Positions 44,330 through 54,452 of a stretch of DNA of 64,000 nucleotides are shown here, piece by piece (position 1 is the first letter of the stretch; each line of letters opens with the position of its first letter). Position numbers and translations under genes: made by a program. The stretch spans positions 1 to 64,000 of the forward strand of contig JAZNEA010000104.1 of the NCBI GenBank assembly GCA_045588325.1, written 5' to 3'. The notes beneath the pieces were generated by a model, which made no database searches, was not told the DNA's origin, and saw only the letters and a program-made list of their open reading frames with translations. This stretch comes from RGIG7378 sp045588325. Lineage in GTDB: Bacteria; Bacillota; Clostridia; RGIG7378.

Positions 44330-46924
44330 TTAACCCCTCTTTATCTTCTGTTGCATCTGGTACAGCACGTTAAGTGCCTCCAGGGGACTTAATTTGTCAA
44401 TCTCTACAGCCCTGAGCATGTCCAATACCGCCTCCGTCTCTGCAGGGAAGTTGGAGTAAGACAGCAGGTCAAACTGTCCCTCTATCTGGCGCTTAGTCTT
44501 GGGCTTGTGCACAATGTTGGCCTTTTCCAGCTGAGTCAGAAGCTCCTCTGCCCTGTCTGTAACCGCATCGGAAATACCTGCCAATCTGGCAACCTCAATA
44601 CCGTAGCTGCCATCTGCCCCGCCTCTCTTAATCTTGTGCAGGAAAACTATGGATTTGCCACGGCCCTGGGCAGAAATCGAGTAGTTCTTAACGCCATCAA
44701 TCTTGCCCTCCAGCTCTGTAAGCTCATGATAATGGGTGGCAAACAACATTCTGGCGCCAATTTTGTGACATATATGCTCCGTCACAGCCCACGCAATAGA
44801 CAGGCCGTCGTAGGTGGATGTGCCTCGTCCTATTTCATCCAAAATAACCAGGCTGCGCTCAGTGGCGTTGTCTATTATGTTGGCCACCTCATTCATCTCT
44901 ACCATGAACGTACTCTGTCCACCGGCCAAGTCATCAGAAGCACCAACTCTGGTGAAGATCCTGTCTGCAACGCCAATATGAGCGCTGGCTGCCGGCACAA
45001 AGGAGCCCGTCTGGGCCATGAGCACGATTATGGCTGTCTGTCGCATGAATGTGGACTTACCTGACATATTGGGGCCTGTAATTATCATGGCCCTGTTGTC
45101 CTCTGTGTCCAGGTATGTATCGTTGGGGATAAAGGAGCCGCTGTCCAGCATCTTCTCCACAACAGGGTGTCTGCCGTCCTTAACATCTATGATATTGCTG
45201 TTATCTACAACAGGACGAACATATCCTCCCTCGGCTGCAGCCTCTGCCATGGAACAAACTGCGTCCAATGTGGCCATTGCGTTGGCTGTGGCCTTAAGGG
45301 TCACGATCCTGGCTAAAAGGGCCTCCTTAACCTCTGTAAAGAGCCTGTATTCCAGGTCCACAAGTTTGCTCTCGGCGCCCAACAAATCCTCCTCGATTCG
45401 CTTAAGGTCCTCGGTAATATACCTCTCCGCATTGGCTAGCGTCTGCTTGCGAATGTACTCCTGTGGAACCAAATCGTAGAAGGACTTGGTTACCTCGATG
45501 TAGTAACCAAATACGCGGTTATATCCTATTTTGAGGTTCTTAATGCCTGTGCGGTCACGCTCCTTGGCCTCCTCAGCTGCCAGCCATTCTCTGCCATGGT
45601 CCCTGATATCCCTCAGGCGATCCACCTCTCCGTTGTATCCGCTCTTTATAACATTGCCCTCTCTGGTGGTGACCGGTGGAAAATCGTCTATAGCTCTGTC
45701 TATAAGGTCAAAGATATCGGGCATTTCGTCCAAAGACTCCCTGACATCCCTTAACATTTCGCCGGGCAACCTGGCCAAAATCGCCTTAATGTCCGGAACT
45801 ACTCGCAGAGAGTTCTTAACAGAAATCAGGTCCCTGCCATTTACATTGCCCAGAATGAGCTTGCCCGCCAGCCTCTCAACGTCGTATGTGACCTTGAGCA
45901 GCTGACGAATCTGGTCTCTCTTGACCAAATCATCCTTAAGGGCCTCTACTGCATCTAATCTGTAGTTGATGTCCTCAACGCTAAGCATGGGCTGCTCCAG
46001 CCATCCGCGCAGCATGCGAGCTCCGGGAGATGTGACTGTGCGATCCAATACCCATACTAATGTGGCCTTGCGGTTTTTGTCCCTGATGTTCTCCGAAATC
46101 TCCAGATTGCGGCGTGAAGAGGGATCCAGCACCATGAAGGCCTCTATCTTGTATTTTTGAATCTGATTGATGTGCGTCAATTGACAGCGCTGTGTCTCGT
46201 CCAGATAGCTGAGAAGTGCCCCGGCTGCAGTCATCTCCAACTCGTTCATCTGGGAAGCGGCCTGAGATCCAAACTGCTCCACTGCCCTGGCCTTGGCCTG
46301 GCGAGGCTCAAACTCCCTGTCCGTAAGAACTGTGGTATAAATATTCTGAGATGCGATGGTCCTGGCAATGGGACCCTCCTGTCCCGTGGCAGCACTACAC
46401 AAAAGCTCTGCCGGCTTAATCCTGGCCAGCTCATCTGCCACCTTAGAGCAGGTGTCACCGTATGTGGCAGAGGTCACCTTAAACTCTCCTGTAGAAACCT
46501 CTGCAACGGCAATGCCGTGCAGCATTCCTGCGGAGTAAACGCAGGTAATATAGTTGCTAAGGTTCTGCTCCAACATAGACTGCTCGCTAAGAGTACCGGG
46601 AGTCAACACACGAACAACCTCGCGCCTGACAAGGCCCTTGGCCTCAGCCGGGTTCTCTGTCTGCTCCACGATCACAACCTTGTGACCCTTTTCCAGCAGT
46701 TTTGCGGCATATCCGTCGATGGCATGGAAAGGTACTCCACACATGGGAGCTCGCTCCGGCAATCCACAATCTCTGCCTGTCAGAGTTATTTCTAAGTCCC
46801 TGGAGGCAACCTTGGCATCCTCAAAGAATGTCTCGTAAAAATCTCCCAGGCGGAACAAGACAATACAGTCCTTGTACTGCTCCTTGATATCTATATACTG
46901 TTGCATCATGGGAGATAATGCCAT
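44330..46924 (-). CDS. mutS: DNA mismatch repair protein MutS
   Basis: Recognises mismatches. The 864 residues include the N-terminal mismatch-binding domain with FRLGDFYETFFEDA, where the Phe-x-Glu motif reads FYE. They also include clamp domains and the C-terminal ATPase with GPNMSGKST, a Walker B ILDEIGRGTST and the THYHEL signature. It starts directly after the miaB stop with no gap and is followed by mutL. Confidence 0.97.
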   Translation of the reverse strand: MALSPMMQQYIDIKEQYKDCIVLFRLGDFYETFFEDAKVASRDLEITLTGRDCGLPERAPMCGVPFHAIDGYAAKLLEKGHKVVIVEQTENPAEAKGLVRREVVRVLTPGTLSEQSMLEQNLSNYITCVYSAGMLHGIAVAEVSTGEFKVTSATYGDTCSKVADELARIKPAELLCSAATGQEGPIARTIASQNIYTTVLTDREFEPRQAKARAVEQFGSQAASQMNELEMTAAGALLSYLDETQRCQLTHINQIQKYKIEAFMVLDPSSRRNLEISENIRDKNRKATLVWVLDRTVTSPGARMLRGWLEQPMLSVEDINYRLDAVEALKDDLVKRDQIRQLLKVTYDVERLAGKLILGNVNGRDLISVKNSLRVVPDIKAILARLPGEMLRDVRESLDEMPDIFDLIDRAIDDFPPVTTREGNVIKSGYNGEVDRLRDIRDHGREWLAAEEAKERDRTGIKNLKIGYNRVFGYYIEVTKSFYDLVPQEYIRKQTLANAERYITEDLKRIEEDLLGAESKLVDLEYRLFTEVKEALLARIVTLKATANAMATLDAVCSMAEAAAEGGYVRPVVDNSNIIDVKDGRHPVVEKMLDSGSFIPNDTYLDTEDNRAMIITGPNMSGKSTFMRQTAIIVLMAQTGSFVPAASAHIGVADRIFTRVGASDDLAGGQSTFMVEMNEVANIIDNATERSLVILDEIGRGTSTYDGLSIAWAVTEHICHKIGARMLFATHYHELTELEGKIDGVKNYSISAQGRGKSIVFLHKIKRGGADGSYGIEVARLAGISDAVTDRAEELLTQLEKANIVHKPKTKRQIEGQFDLLSYSNFPAETEAVLDMLRAVEIDKLSPLEALNVLYQMQQKIKRG

Positions 46925-48352
46925 TTAGTCCTCCGTAATTACTGTACCCTCCAGGTACCATGTCTTTGCTGTATCTATTTTAACACTTAATATATCGCCA
47001 GGCACGCAATCCCTGTGAGAGTACAGGACTATCTTGTTGCCTTCTGTGCGTCCGGTCATCATATCCGGGTTGCTCTGACTGGGGCCCTCATGCATGACCT
47101 GCAAAACCGTGCCCTCCTGAGCCTTGGATGAGCGGTATGAGCTATCAGTTATGATCCTCTGCATCTCCTCAAATCTACGGTGCACCACATCCTCCGGCAC
47201 CTGATCCTCTCTCTTGGCTGCAGGTGTGCCAGTCCTCCTGGAATAAATGAAGATGTACGCCATATCAAAGGCACACTCCTCGATAAACGCCATGGACTCC
47301 TGGTGCTGTTCGTCCGTCTCTCCCGGGAAACCTGTGATAAGGTCTGTGGAAACTGTGACGCCTGGGATCCTGTCCCTGATCTTGGTCAGCAGTGCTCTGT
47401 ATTGCTCTGCTGTGTATCTGCGGTTCATCTGTCTCAAAATCTCTGTGGACCCAGACTGCAAAGGCAGGTGAATCTGCTTGCACATCTTAGGCTCTGTGGC
47501 AACCGCATCGATTATTTCGTCTGACAAATCCTTAGGGTGAGAGGTCATAAATCTGACTCTCTTGATGCCAGGCACCTGACAAACCATATGTAGCAACTCC
47601 GCAAAGGCCTGTCCACCTGGCAGTCCGCGCTCAGAACCATAGGAATTAACATTCTGTCCCAGCAAAGTTATCTCCTGCACTCCTGCCTGGGCCAGGCTGT
47701 TTACCTCTGACATAATGTCCTCTACAGACCTGGATCTCTCCCTGCCTCTCACATAGGGGACTATGCAATACGAGCAGAAATTGTTGCAACCATACATAAT
47801 GGTAACCCACGCCTTGATGCTGCCGTGGGACTCCTTAGGCGTGCCCTCTGCAATGCGCTCCGTGCCATCCAGGTCAATGGCTCTGCCGCCCTGCTGGATC
47901 ACCTGGCAAATCATGTCCGGCAAATTATTGATATTGCCCGTGCCTGCGATTATGTCTACATGGCGATAGCTCCGCCTCAGTTCCTCCACAACAGTTGGCT
48001 GCTGTGTCATACACCCCATAATACCTATAATCAGGTGAGGTTTCTTTCTCTTAAGGCCCTTGAGCACTCCAACATGGCCGTACACCTTTTGCTCTGCATT
48101 CTCTCTGACGCAGCAGGTGTTGTAGATGATGACATCTGCCTCCTCCTGGGTGCCTACCTCCTCCATGCCGCTATCCAGCAGTACGCCCAGGATTTTCTCT
48201 CCCTCCTCCTCGCTCATCTGACATCCAAATGTCTGGACATATGCCCTGCGAGGATGGCCGTGCTCCATGGCGAACTGGCGGTTATACTCCTGCAATCTGT
48301 CGATAGCGCCCTGATGGCTGCTGTATTTGTCTACTGGGTATTTGTTGTTCAT
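46925..48352 (-). CDS. miaB: tRNA-2-methylthio-N6-dimethylallyladenosine synthase MiaB
   Basis: Radical SAM methylthiotransferase that converts i6A37 to ms2i6A37. The 475 residues contain an N-terminal UPF0004 domain with QTFGCQMSEE, CCVRENAE and GCMTQQ Cys ligands. A radical SAM core follows with GCNNFCSYC and the VPYVRGRERSR segment. A C-terminal TRAM domain (about 400-470) ends the protein. First gene of a miaB-mutS-mutL-miaA run. Confidence 0.97.
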   Translation of the reverse strand: MNNKYPVDKYSSHQGAIDRLQEYNRQFAMEHGHPRRAYVQTFGCQMSEEEGEKILGVLLDSGMEEVGTQEEADVIIYNTCCVRENAEQKVYGHVGVLKGLKRKKPHLIIGIMGCMTQQPTVVEELRRSYRHVDIIAGTGNINNLPDMICQVIQQGGRAIDLDGTERIAEGTPKESHGSIKAWVTIMYGCNNFCSYCIVPYVRGRERSRSVEDIMSEVNSLAQAGVQEITLLGQNVNSYGSERGLPGGQAFAELLHMVCQVPGIKRVRFMTSHPKDLSDEIIDAVATEPKMCKQIHLPLQSGSTEILRQMNRRYTAEQYRALLTKIRDRIPGVTVSTDLITGFPGETDEQHQESMAFIEECAFDMAYIFIYSRRTGTPAAKREDQVPEDVVHRRFEEMQRIITDSSYRSSKAQEGTVLQVMHEGPSQSNPDMMTGRTEGNKIVLYSHRDCVPGDILSVKIDTAKTWYLEGTVITED

Positions 48353-48369
48353 GTTCTTATCAAATCAAA

Positions 48370-48395
48370 ACTCGGATTGGTTGCCCTCTCCGAGT
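48370..48395 (-). terminator. Terminator-like hairpin upstream of miaB
   Basis: ACTCGGA and TCCGAGT pair around a 12-base loop, followed on the minus strand by TTTGATTTG. It would end transcripts of the coiled-coil gene before miaB. Confidence 0.55.
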
Positions 48396-48421
48396 CTTAA
48401 GTCTCCGTCTATCTTTGTGAG

Positions 48422-48967
48422 TTATTCCTCGGCGGAAATCGACTTACGGTTGGCCTCAAGCACATCCCTCATCTCGCCAAGGTTGTGGTCAACAGGCACC
48501 AGCGCCTTGTCCAGTGACTCCTGAAATGCAACCACAGTTGTATTGTATGCATTGTTGATGACCGACATAGTCTCTGCCACTGCCTTTTGCAAATCAGTGA
48601 GAATAGAATCGGCATACTGTCTGGATGCCTCTCTCATCTGTCTGTCATACTCATCGGCCTTGTCACAGATATCATCTGCCATGCGACGTGCGTCATTGGT
48701 TATCTGGTGCTCGTCCAGCAGATACTCTCTGCGCTTGTCCGCATCGGCCAGGATCTTCTCTGCATCTGCTCTTGCATTACCAATAATCTCATCTCTCTTG
48801 TTGATAATGCGGTTGGCCTCCTTAATCTCGTCGGGGAGGTGAAGACGCATCTCATTGAGGATCTCGATAACCTGATCCTTGTCTATCATGCAGCGTCCTG
48901 TAAGTGGAACTGCCTTTGCCTCATCTATAATCTTGTCCAGCTGATCAATGAGAATTCTGAAATTCAT
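48422..48967 (-). CDS. Coiled-coil protein of unknown function
   Basis: A 181-residue, highly charged protein predicted to be almost entirely helical. A coiled coil spans about 45-150 (ANRIINKRDEIIGNARADAEKILADADKRREYLL). It resembles the ATPase subunit-H/E-like or DivIVA-like coiled-coil proteins that often sit next to coaD in Clostridia, but there is no catalytic motif. Function unknown. Confidence 0.7.
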   Translation of the reverse strand: MNFRILIDQLDKIIDEAKAVPLTGRCMIDKDQVIEILNEMRLHLPDEIKEANRIINKRDEIIGNARADAEKILADADKRREYLLDEHQITNDARRMADDICDKADEYDRQMREASRQYADSILTDLQKAVAETMSVINNAYNTTVVAFQESLDKALVPVDHNLGEMRDVLEANRKSISAEE

Positions 48968-48980
48968 ATGACCCCCTATA

Positions 48981-49020
48981 GAATATTAGTATGCTTACTT
49001 AGAAACAAGTATAGCATACA
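48981..49020 (-). promoter_or_regulatory. Promoter within a hairpin upstream of the coiled-coil gene
   Basis: Minus-strand TTGTTT (49004-49009), a 17-base spacer and TATTCT (48981-48986). The same stretch forms a GTATGCT / AGCATAC stem (48990-49020) with an inner ACTT/AAGT. On the plus strand the stem is followed by a T-run, but no plus-strand gene leads into it. Confidence 0.5.
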
Positions 49021-49026
49021 GGTTTT

Positions 49027-49515
49027 TTAATTGCAATTTGCGGCGAACTTCTCTGCCACTAAATCCTTGATCTCCTCAGGCACAAATCCAGTGAGATCAG
49101 CCTTATGTTTTGCCAGGTCTCTTACCATGCTGGAGCTAAGGTACAGGTGGTTCTGATTAGCCAACAGGAATATGGTGTCCAGCTCGGGATTGATGCTCTT
49201 GTTAAGGAATGCAATCTGTAGTTCGTAGTCAAAATCTGACACAGCCCTGAGACCTCTCACCAATGTTTTGCTACCAGTAATCCTCATGTACTCTGCTGTA
49301 AGGCCACTAAACGCCTCTATGGACACATTATCCATATTAGCCGTTGCCAGTTCCAGCATATGAACCCTCTCCTCTACGGAGAAAACAGAATTCTTGGCGT
49401 TGTTGTCCAATACCGCCACCACCAGCTTATCACACAGGGAGCTGGCCCTCCTGATAATGTCCATATGTCCCTCTGTAACAGGATCAAATGTTCCGGGATA
49501 TACAAATGTGTTCAT
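49027..49515 (-). CDS. coaD: Phosphopantetheine adenylyltransferase
   Basis: Fourth step of coenzyme A synthesis: 4'-phosphopantetheine plus ATP gives dephospho-CoA. The 162 residues have GTFDPVTEGH (the nucleotidyltransferase TxGH motif), RGLRAVSDFDYE and LSSSMVRDL (the ISSxxxR motif). It overlaps rsmD by 4 bases, as is usual in Firmicutes. Confidence 0.97.
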   Translation of the reverse strand: MNTFVYPGTFDPVTEGHMDIIRRASSLCDKLVVAVLDNNAKNSVFSVEERVHMLELATANMDNVSIEAFSGLTAEYMRITGSKTLVRGLRAVSDFDYELQIAFLNKSINPELDTIFLLANQNHLYLSSSMVRDLAKHKADLTGFVPEEIKDLVAEKFAANCN

Positions 49516-50090
49516 TGCTCTGTCTCCTTCCTGAAAAAGGTCAAATGGCTGACTCCGTACCTCTTGGTTCGGTATGCCCTGAGGCTGCCAAACTCCTGAG
49601 GTATGGGATAACTATGTTCGACTATTATAATGCAGTTCTTTGCCACAAGGCAAGAATCCGACAAAAACGACAGTGTGTCACTGTACATATGGTTAGCCAC
49701 CTTGGACTCTCCCTCTGCGTATGGAGGATCCATAAATACAAAGTCATAGCTCTGTCCCATGGTGTCCAACTCCCTGAGTGCCCTGCCAACGTCGTATCCC
49801 ATAACCCTGGCCCTGTCTTCAAAGCCACAGGTCCTGATGTTGCCTTGCAGAATGCCACAGGTGCGCCTGTCCTTTTCTACAAATGTGGCATGGACAGCAC
49901 CCCTGCTGATTGCCTCTATGCCGACAGCACCGCTGCCCGAAAACAGGTCCAGAAACCTTGACCCTGCAATGTCAAAGCCAAGCATACTAAACAGAGCCTC
50001 TCTGGTCTGGTCTGTTGTAGGTCTGGTAGCGTTCCCCTCGGGTGTATTAATTTTGCGTCCACCGGCAGTGCCGGAAATAATTCTGATCAT
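49512..50090 (-). CDS. rsmD: 16S rRNA (guanine(966)-N(2))-methyltransferase RsmD
   Basis: SAM-dependent methylation of G966 in 16S rRNA. The 192 residues carry GGRKINTPEG, the SAM-binding LDLFSGSGAVGIEA and the catalytic DPPY. It lies between recG (3 bases upstream) and coaD. Confidence 0.96.
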   Translation of the reverse strand: MIRIISGTAGGRKINTPEGNATRPTTDQTREALFSMLGFDIAGSRFLDLFSGSGAVGIEAISRGAVHATFVEKDRRTCGILQGNIRTCGFEDRARVMGYDVGRALRELDTMGQSYDFVFMDPPYAEGESKVANHMYSDTLSFLSDSCLVAKNCIIIVEHSYPIPQEFGSLRAYRTKRYGVSHLTFFRKETEQ

Positions 50091-50093
50091 ATG

Positions 50094-52175
50094 TCATCCT
50101 ATATAGTAATTGTTTTGTTGCATCTGCAAAACTTCCATCTCTAGTCTGCGGGAGAATCTGGCCTGCTCCTCCTCAGTCATTGCGGAGTTCATGTCCTCGA
50201 TGTCCTGAGAAATCCCTGCTAACAGGGAGGAATTCTTAAAGAAGGCGCTCATCTTCATGGGGGGCAATCCATGTTGGCCTGTTCCAAAGAAGTTGCCGGG
50301 GCCTCTGAGTTCCAGATCCTTCTCTGCAATGTAAAAACCGTCGTTTGACGACTTAAAAATCTTAAGACGCTGTTGTACATCCTCTCTGCCAGTACGATCC
50401 ACTACAATACAGTTGGCCTCTGTGTTGCCTCGGCCCACTCTGCCCCTCAACTGATGCAGCTGGGATAATCCGAACCTCTCTCCATTTTGGATTATCATGA
50501 GATTTGCCTCCGGCACGTTAACTCCAACCTCGATTACCGTTGTGGATACCATAACGTTGGCCTGCCCTGTGCGGAATGCCTCCATGGCTGCTTCCTTGTC
50601 TGCCCTCTTCATCTTACCATGAATGAGCACTGGTCTTATCCAAGACTTAGTTGCAGTCATGGCGCTGACCTCCCGGAACATCTCCTCCGCAGAAATCAAC
50701 TCTCCCGGTGCGCCAAATTCGCCATTGCCGGGGTCACTCTCCTCTACAAGGGGGCACACGATATAAGTCCTGCCTCCCTGAGCAGTGGTCTTGGACACAA
50801 ACTCCATAATCCTGGCATCGTAGGAGGGGTTAACCACAAATGTCTTAACTGGCTGTCTGCCTGCTGGCAACTGATTTACCACCGAAATATCTGTATCCCC
50901 GTACATGGTCAGAGACAGTGTCCTGGGAATCGGGGTGGCCGACATTATGATCACGTCAGGGCGAAGTGCCTTTGACTGCAAAACCTTACGCTGCTCCACT
51001 CCAAACCTGTGTTGCTCGTCTGTTATAACCAGGCCCACATTGGAGTATTCCATATTGTCCACCAACAGAGCGTGGGTGCCAAATGCCACCAGGTTGTGGC
51101 AATCCTTGGCCATCTCCATGGCCTCTCTGCGTTGGCTTGCCCTCATGCCTCCTGTGACCAATACGCTGGGCACCTCCGGCAGCATCCTGCGAAAGTCACT
51201 GAATAATTGCTCCGCCAATACCTCTGTCGGCGCCATCATCAACCCCTGGTATCCGGAGCGGGATGCCTTTGCCAGAGCCAAAAAGGCCAGTATAGACTTG
51301 CCGCATCCCACATCGCCCTGCACCAGGCGATTCATGGGAGAAAGGCTCTCCATATCCCTGCTGATCTCAGTCCAGGCGTCCATCTGAGCCTCGGTGAGCT
51401 GATACGGCAAACCGTCGATCACATCCTGCACCTGGGCGGCCCTGGGCTCCTTAGATCCAGCGGTGGTAGCCCTCATCCTGCGGGAGTAGCGATCCAACAG
51501 CACCTTGATAACCAATATTTCCTCGTACAGCAGACGCCTCTTGGCCTCCTCCAGGGCATCAAAATCCTGAGGAAAATGCAACCCCATCAAACTCTGGTAT
51601 AAGCTCTGGAAACCATGCTTTTGGAGGATGTACCGAGGTAAATACTCTGGCAGATCCCTGAGCATCTCACATGCAGTGGCCACGGCCTTGCGGTATCCTG
51701 CCGAGCCTACCTTGCCCTCATTTCTGTACACAGGGATTATAACCTTGTACTGTTTGTCGGCCTTGTATTTTTCAAAAGATGGGTTAACCAGCGAGATTTG
51801 CCCCTTTCTCTGAGGGTAGCCGTAAAAGACGTATATATCTCCCGGTTTAATGGTACGCTGCAAGTACAGCGCATTGAAGAATGTCAGCCTGGCTGTGTCT
51901 GTGCCATCGCTGACGCTAAAGGTGCACCAACTGCGATTATAATTGCGCTGGACAGTAACTCGTGACACGACCCTGGCCACGAAACCCTGTAGCGTGCCAT
52001 CTGCCGTAAGCTTGTCTATGGAGCGGATATCCCTACGATCCTCATACCTGAGAGGATAGTTGAAAACCAGGTCATACAAAGTGCGGATGCCCATTTTGTT
52101 GAGCTCCTCTGCACGTTTTTCTCCTATGCCTTTGATGGCTGTGATGTTGCTGGTAAATAATTCAAGGCTATCCAT
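50094..52175 (-). CDS. recG: ATP-dependent DNA helicase RecG
   Basis: Remodels stalled replication forks and branched DNA. The 693 residues have the N-terminal wedge OB fold and helicase motifs with VQGDVGCGKSILAF (Walker A), DEQHRFGVEQR (DExH) and GRVGRG. Followed directly by rsmD and coaD. Confidence 0.96.
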   Translation of the reverse strand: MDSLELFTSNITAIKGIGEKRAEELNKMGIRTLYDLVFNYPLRYEDRRDIRSIDKLTADGTLQGFVARVVSRVTVQRNYNRSWCTFSVSDGTDTARLTFFNALYLQRTIKPGDIYVFYGYPQRKGQISLVNPSFEKYKADKQYKVIIPVYRNEGKVGSAGYRKAVATACEMLRDLPEYLPRYILQKHGFQSLYQSLMGLHFPQDFDALEEAKRRLLYEEILVIKVLLDRYSRRMRATTAGSKEPRAAQVQDVIDGLPYQLTEAQMDAWTEISRDMESLSPMNRLVQGDVGCGKSILAFLALAKASRSGYQGLMMAPTEVLAEQLFSDFRRMLPEVPSVLVTGGMRASQRREAMEMAKDCHNLVAFGTHALLVDNMEYSNVGLVITDEQHRFGVEQRKVLQSKALRPDVIIMSATPIPRTLSLTMYGDTDISVVNQLPAGRQPVKTFVVNPSYDARIMEFVSKTTAQGGRTYIVCPLVEESDPGNGEFGAPGELISAEEMFREVSAMTATKSWIRPVLIHGKMKRADKEAAMEAFRTGQANVMVSTTVIEVGVNVPEANLMIIQNGERFGLSQLHQLRGRVGRGNTEANCIVVDRTGREDVQQRLKIFKSSNDGFYIAEKDLELRGPGNFFGTGQHGLPPMKMSAFFKNSSLLAGISQDIEDMNSAMTEEEQARFSRRLEMEVLQMQQNNYYIG

Positions 52176-52210
52176 GACCTAAGTATAGTCTAAAAAGGCA
52201 ATTTTTGCAC

Positions 52211-53440
52211 CTAGGATGCAGGTTTGTACTCTTTTAATGTGACATCCAGAATCATTGTTGTGTTATCTCTGATAACCTTTATGGCAACCACATCTCCTGG
52301 CTTATAGTTCAATATCAGGTCTGTGACGTCGCTGCTGGTCTTAATCTCCTCATTATCAATGGAAACTATGTAGTCTCCTACCTTTAACTCTGCGTCTGAC
52401 ATGGCGGACTGTACGTAAACGCCATACCTGCTGACCTGGTGGCTAATGGCTGAAAAATAGTCGTTAATATCGATCAGATCCACATCCAGGGTTGCCCTGC
52501 CTGACACGTATCCCTGCTCCATAAGCTCATTGGCCACCTTAACTGCGTAGTCGATGGGGATTGCAAAGCCTATTCCCTCAATATCTGTGTCGGAGGCCTT
52601 GGCATTTACGATACCGATGAGCTGACCATAGCTATTAAAGAGTCCACCTCCGGAGTTGCCTGGGTTGATCTCCGCATTGGTCTGCATCAACGTCATGTTT
52701 ATGCCGTTTACCTTAATCTCTCTGCTAAGGGCACTGACAATACCATCCGTCACTGTGCTGCCAAGTCCCATGGGGTTGCCAATAACTACTGCGATCTCGC
52801 CCAGGCAAACGTCCGCTGTCTTGCCCACTTTTGCTACAGTGAGGGTGAGACTGCCTGGATTAATCCTGAGCACAGCAACATCTGCGGCCTCGTCTGAGGC
52901 GACCAAGGTTGCATTAAATGTAGTGCCGTCTGCCAGGGTAACCTTGATAGAGTCTGCCCCGTCAATTACGTGGTGATTGGTAATAATCACACCATCAGCT
53001 CCAACTATAACACCGCTGCCTGCGCCGCTCTTAACATAGGACTGGTTCCAGTTGCCGGTGACAGTGGCCTCTGTGTGCACCATTACGACGCTGTTGACGC
53101 AATTTGCAGCCACCTCAGCAACCGTCATCTGTCCCTGACCACCTGAATTATCGCCAGGCGTAGGAGCTGCTGTGGGCTTGTCCGTCTGTGTTATGGGGGC
53201 TGGGGTAGCTGTGGGGGTAGCAACAGGCGGCTCAGAAGTTGCCTGCTGATGTCCATGATCCTGTGTGCCGAGCATGGCTCCAAAATATCCTGCGCCAAGG
53301 CAAAGTCCTACCATAAGCACAGCTCCCAAAACAATGCCCAGAATCTTAACTCCCTTATTGCCCTTAGGCTTGTTGTCTATGGGCTGTGGTACTCCTGAAT
53401 ATGTTCCGTTTGGATTAAAATTATACTCTACGTTAATCAT
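52211..53440 (-). CDS. Membrane-anchored HtrA/DegP-type serine protease
   Basis: Envelope quality-control protease. The start chosen is the ATG at 53440 (MINVEYNFNP, 409 residues), with GGGAG upstream. A cytoplasmic N-terminus (1-30) and one membrane segment (about 32-58) are followed by a Pro/Thr-rich linker (65-100). The trypsin-like domain has His157 (TNHHVI), Asp188 (DVAVLRI) and Ser263 (GNSGGG). One PDZ domain ends the protein (about 325-405, VGDYIVSIDNEEI). Confidence 0.92.
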   Translation of the reverse strand: MINVEYNFNPNGTYSGVPQPIDNKPKGNKGVKILGIVLGAVLMVGLCLGAGYFGAMLGTQDHGHQQATSEPPVATPTATPAPITQTDKPTAAPTPGDNSGGQGQMTVAEVAANCVNSVVMVHTEATVTGNWNQSYVKSGAGSGVIVGADGVIITNHHVIDGADSIKVTLADGTTFNATLVASDEAADVAVLRINPGSLTLTVAKVGKTADVCLGEIAVVIGNPMGLGSTVTDGIVSALSREIKVNGINMTLMQTNAEINPGNSGGGLFNSYGQLIGIVNAKASDTDIEGIGFAIPIDYAVKVANELMEQGYVSGRATLDVDLIDINDYFSAISHQVSRYGVYVQSAMSDAELKVGDYIVSIDNEEIKTSSDVTDLILNYKPGDVVAIKVIRDNTTMILDVTLKEYKPAS

Positions 53441-53535
53441 AAATCTTCTCCCAGTGTCATTGCACTTAGTGTACACGAGCTTTGTTAACAATAGCAGAAC
53501 ACTATGTAAACATCAGAATGCGTAAATATAAACTG

Positions 53536-54438
53536 TTATTCCTCATTTGCAAAGAGCTTTTGGTACAGCTCGATAAGATCGTTGGGATCTCCCTCGAGAG
53601 CTGTAACTGCCCTCACCGCCTCTGTGAGGAACAATCTGTCCACCAGTGCAGGATTCTTGCTTATAAAGCCCTTAATAAAAGATATGGCCCTGTGGTTGCC
53701 AACTCTGGCAAAGAGTTCCAGCAAAAAGGGTCTGTCCTGGCTCTCCTTGACGCCCCTCTTGAGCAATGAATATGCATCCTCGGACCACTCCGGATAGTCA
53801 ACGATATATCTCAGCAGCGGAGTGTGCATGGCAGTCATGACTGATGCCTCCTTGATATACTCCACAACTACTGGACAAATCTCTGTTGCCTGACAATTGT
53901 GCAGGGCAGCCACCACAGCATCCTGTACCAATTCCCAATCTGCATCTCCCTGTTCTACCATACGGAAGCTGGCCTCATTAAGGCGGAAGATAATATCAAA
54001 CAAATCCTCATCTCCACATGCTGAATACAGCTTAAGGGCTGTGGCAACCTCTGTGGACTGGCTGTCAAAATTGATGGTGCAGAAGCGCTTGGTGACGGCT
54101 GCCACCTTTGGTGCGTACTCTGTGCCCTTGTATGATGCAACTTTAGCCTCTACAGCATCGGGCAAAAGGTCCACCAGATACAGCATTGGATCTGACAGGA
54201 GTTCCAGGAACATATCTGGCTCCAGGTCTGCAATGTATCCGCTGATAGTCTTGTTATCCAGGGCCTCCACAGGGTTGGTGTTAAAACACATAACCTCTGC
54301 CTCACGCATCTGCAACATGGCCTGCGTCTCTATATCCTCTATATTTTCTCCAGAAAGCTGCTCCACAATACCCTCAATATGTGTGTCCAGCTGCTGTGTC
54401 ATCTCCTCGATCGCAGTGAATAAAACATCAAACTTCAT
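53536..54438 (-). CDS. Helical protein of unknown function
   Basis: A 300-residue, acidic, soluble protein that appears all-helical. Repeated short helices (LFDIIFRLNEASFRMVEQ, SYSLLKRGVKESQDRPFLLELFARVG and similar) suggest a HEAT-like or TPR-like solenoid. It lacks signal or membrane segments. It starts 14 bases after the adjoining membrane protein gene and probably shares its transcript. Confidence 0.65.
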   Translation of the reverse strand: MKFDVLFTAIEEMTQQLDTHIEGIVEQLSGENIEDIETQAMLQMREAEVMCFNTNPVEALDNKTISGYIADLEPDMFLELLSDPMLYLVDLLPDAVEAKVASYKGTEYAPKVAAVTKRFCTINFDSQSTEVATALKLYSACGDEDLFDIIFRLNEASFRMVEQGDADWELVQDAVVAALHNCQATEICPVVVEYIKEASVMTAMHTPLLRYIVDYPEWSEDAYSLLKRGVKESQDRPFLLELFARVGNHRAISFIKGFISKNPALVDRLFLTEAVRAVTALEGDPNDLIELYQKLFANEE

Positions 54439-54452
54439 TGGCAGATATCCTC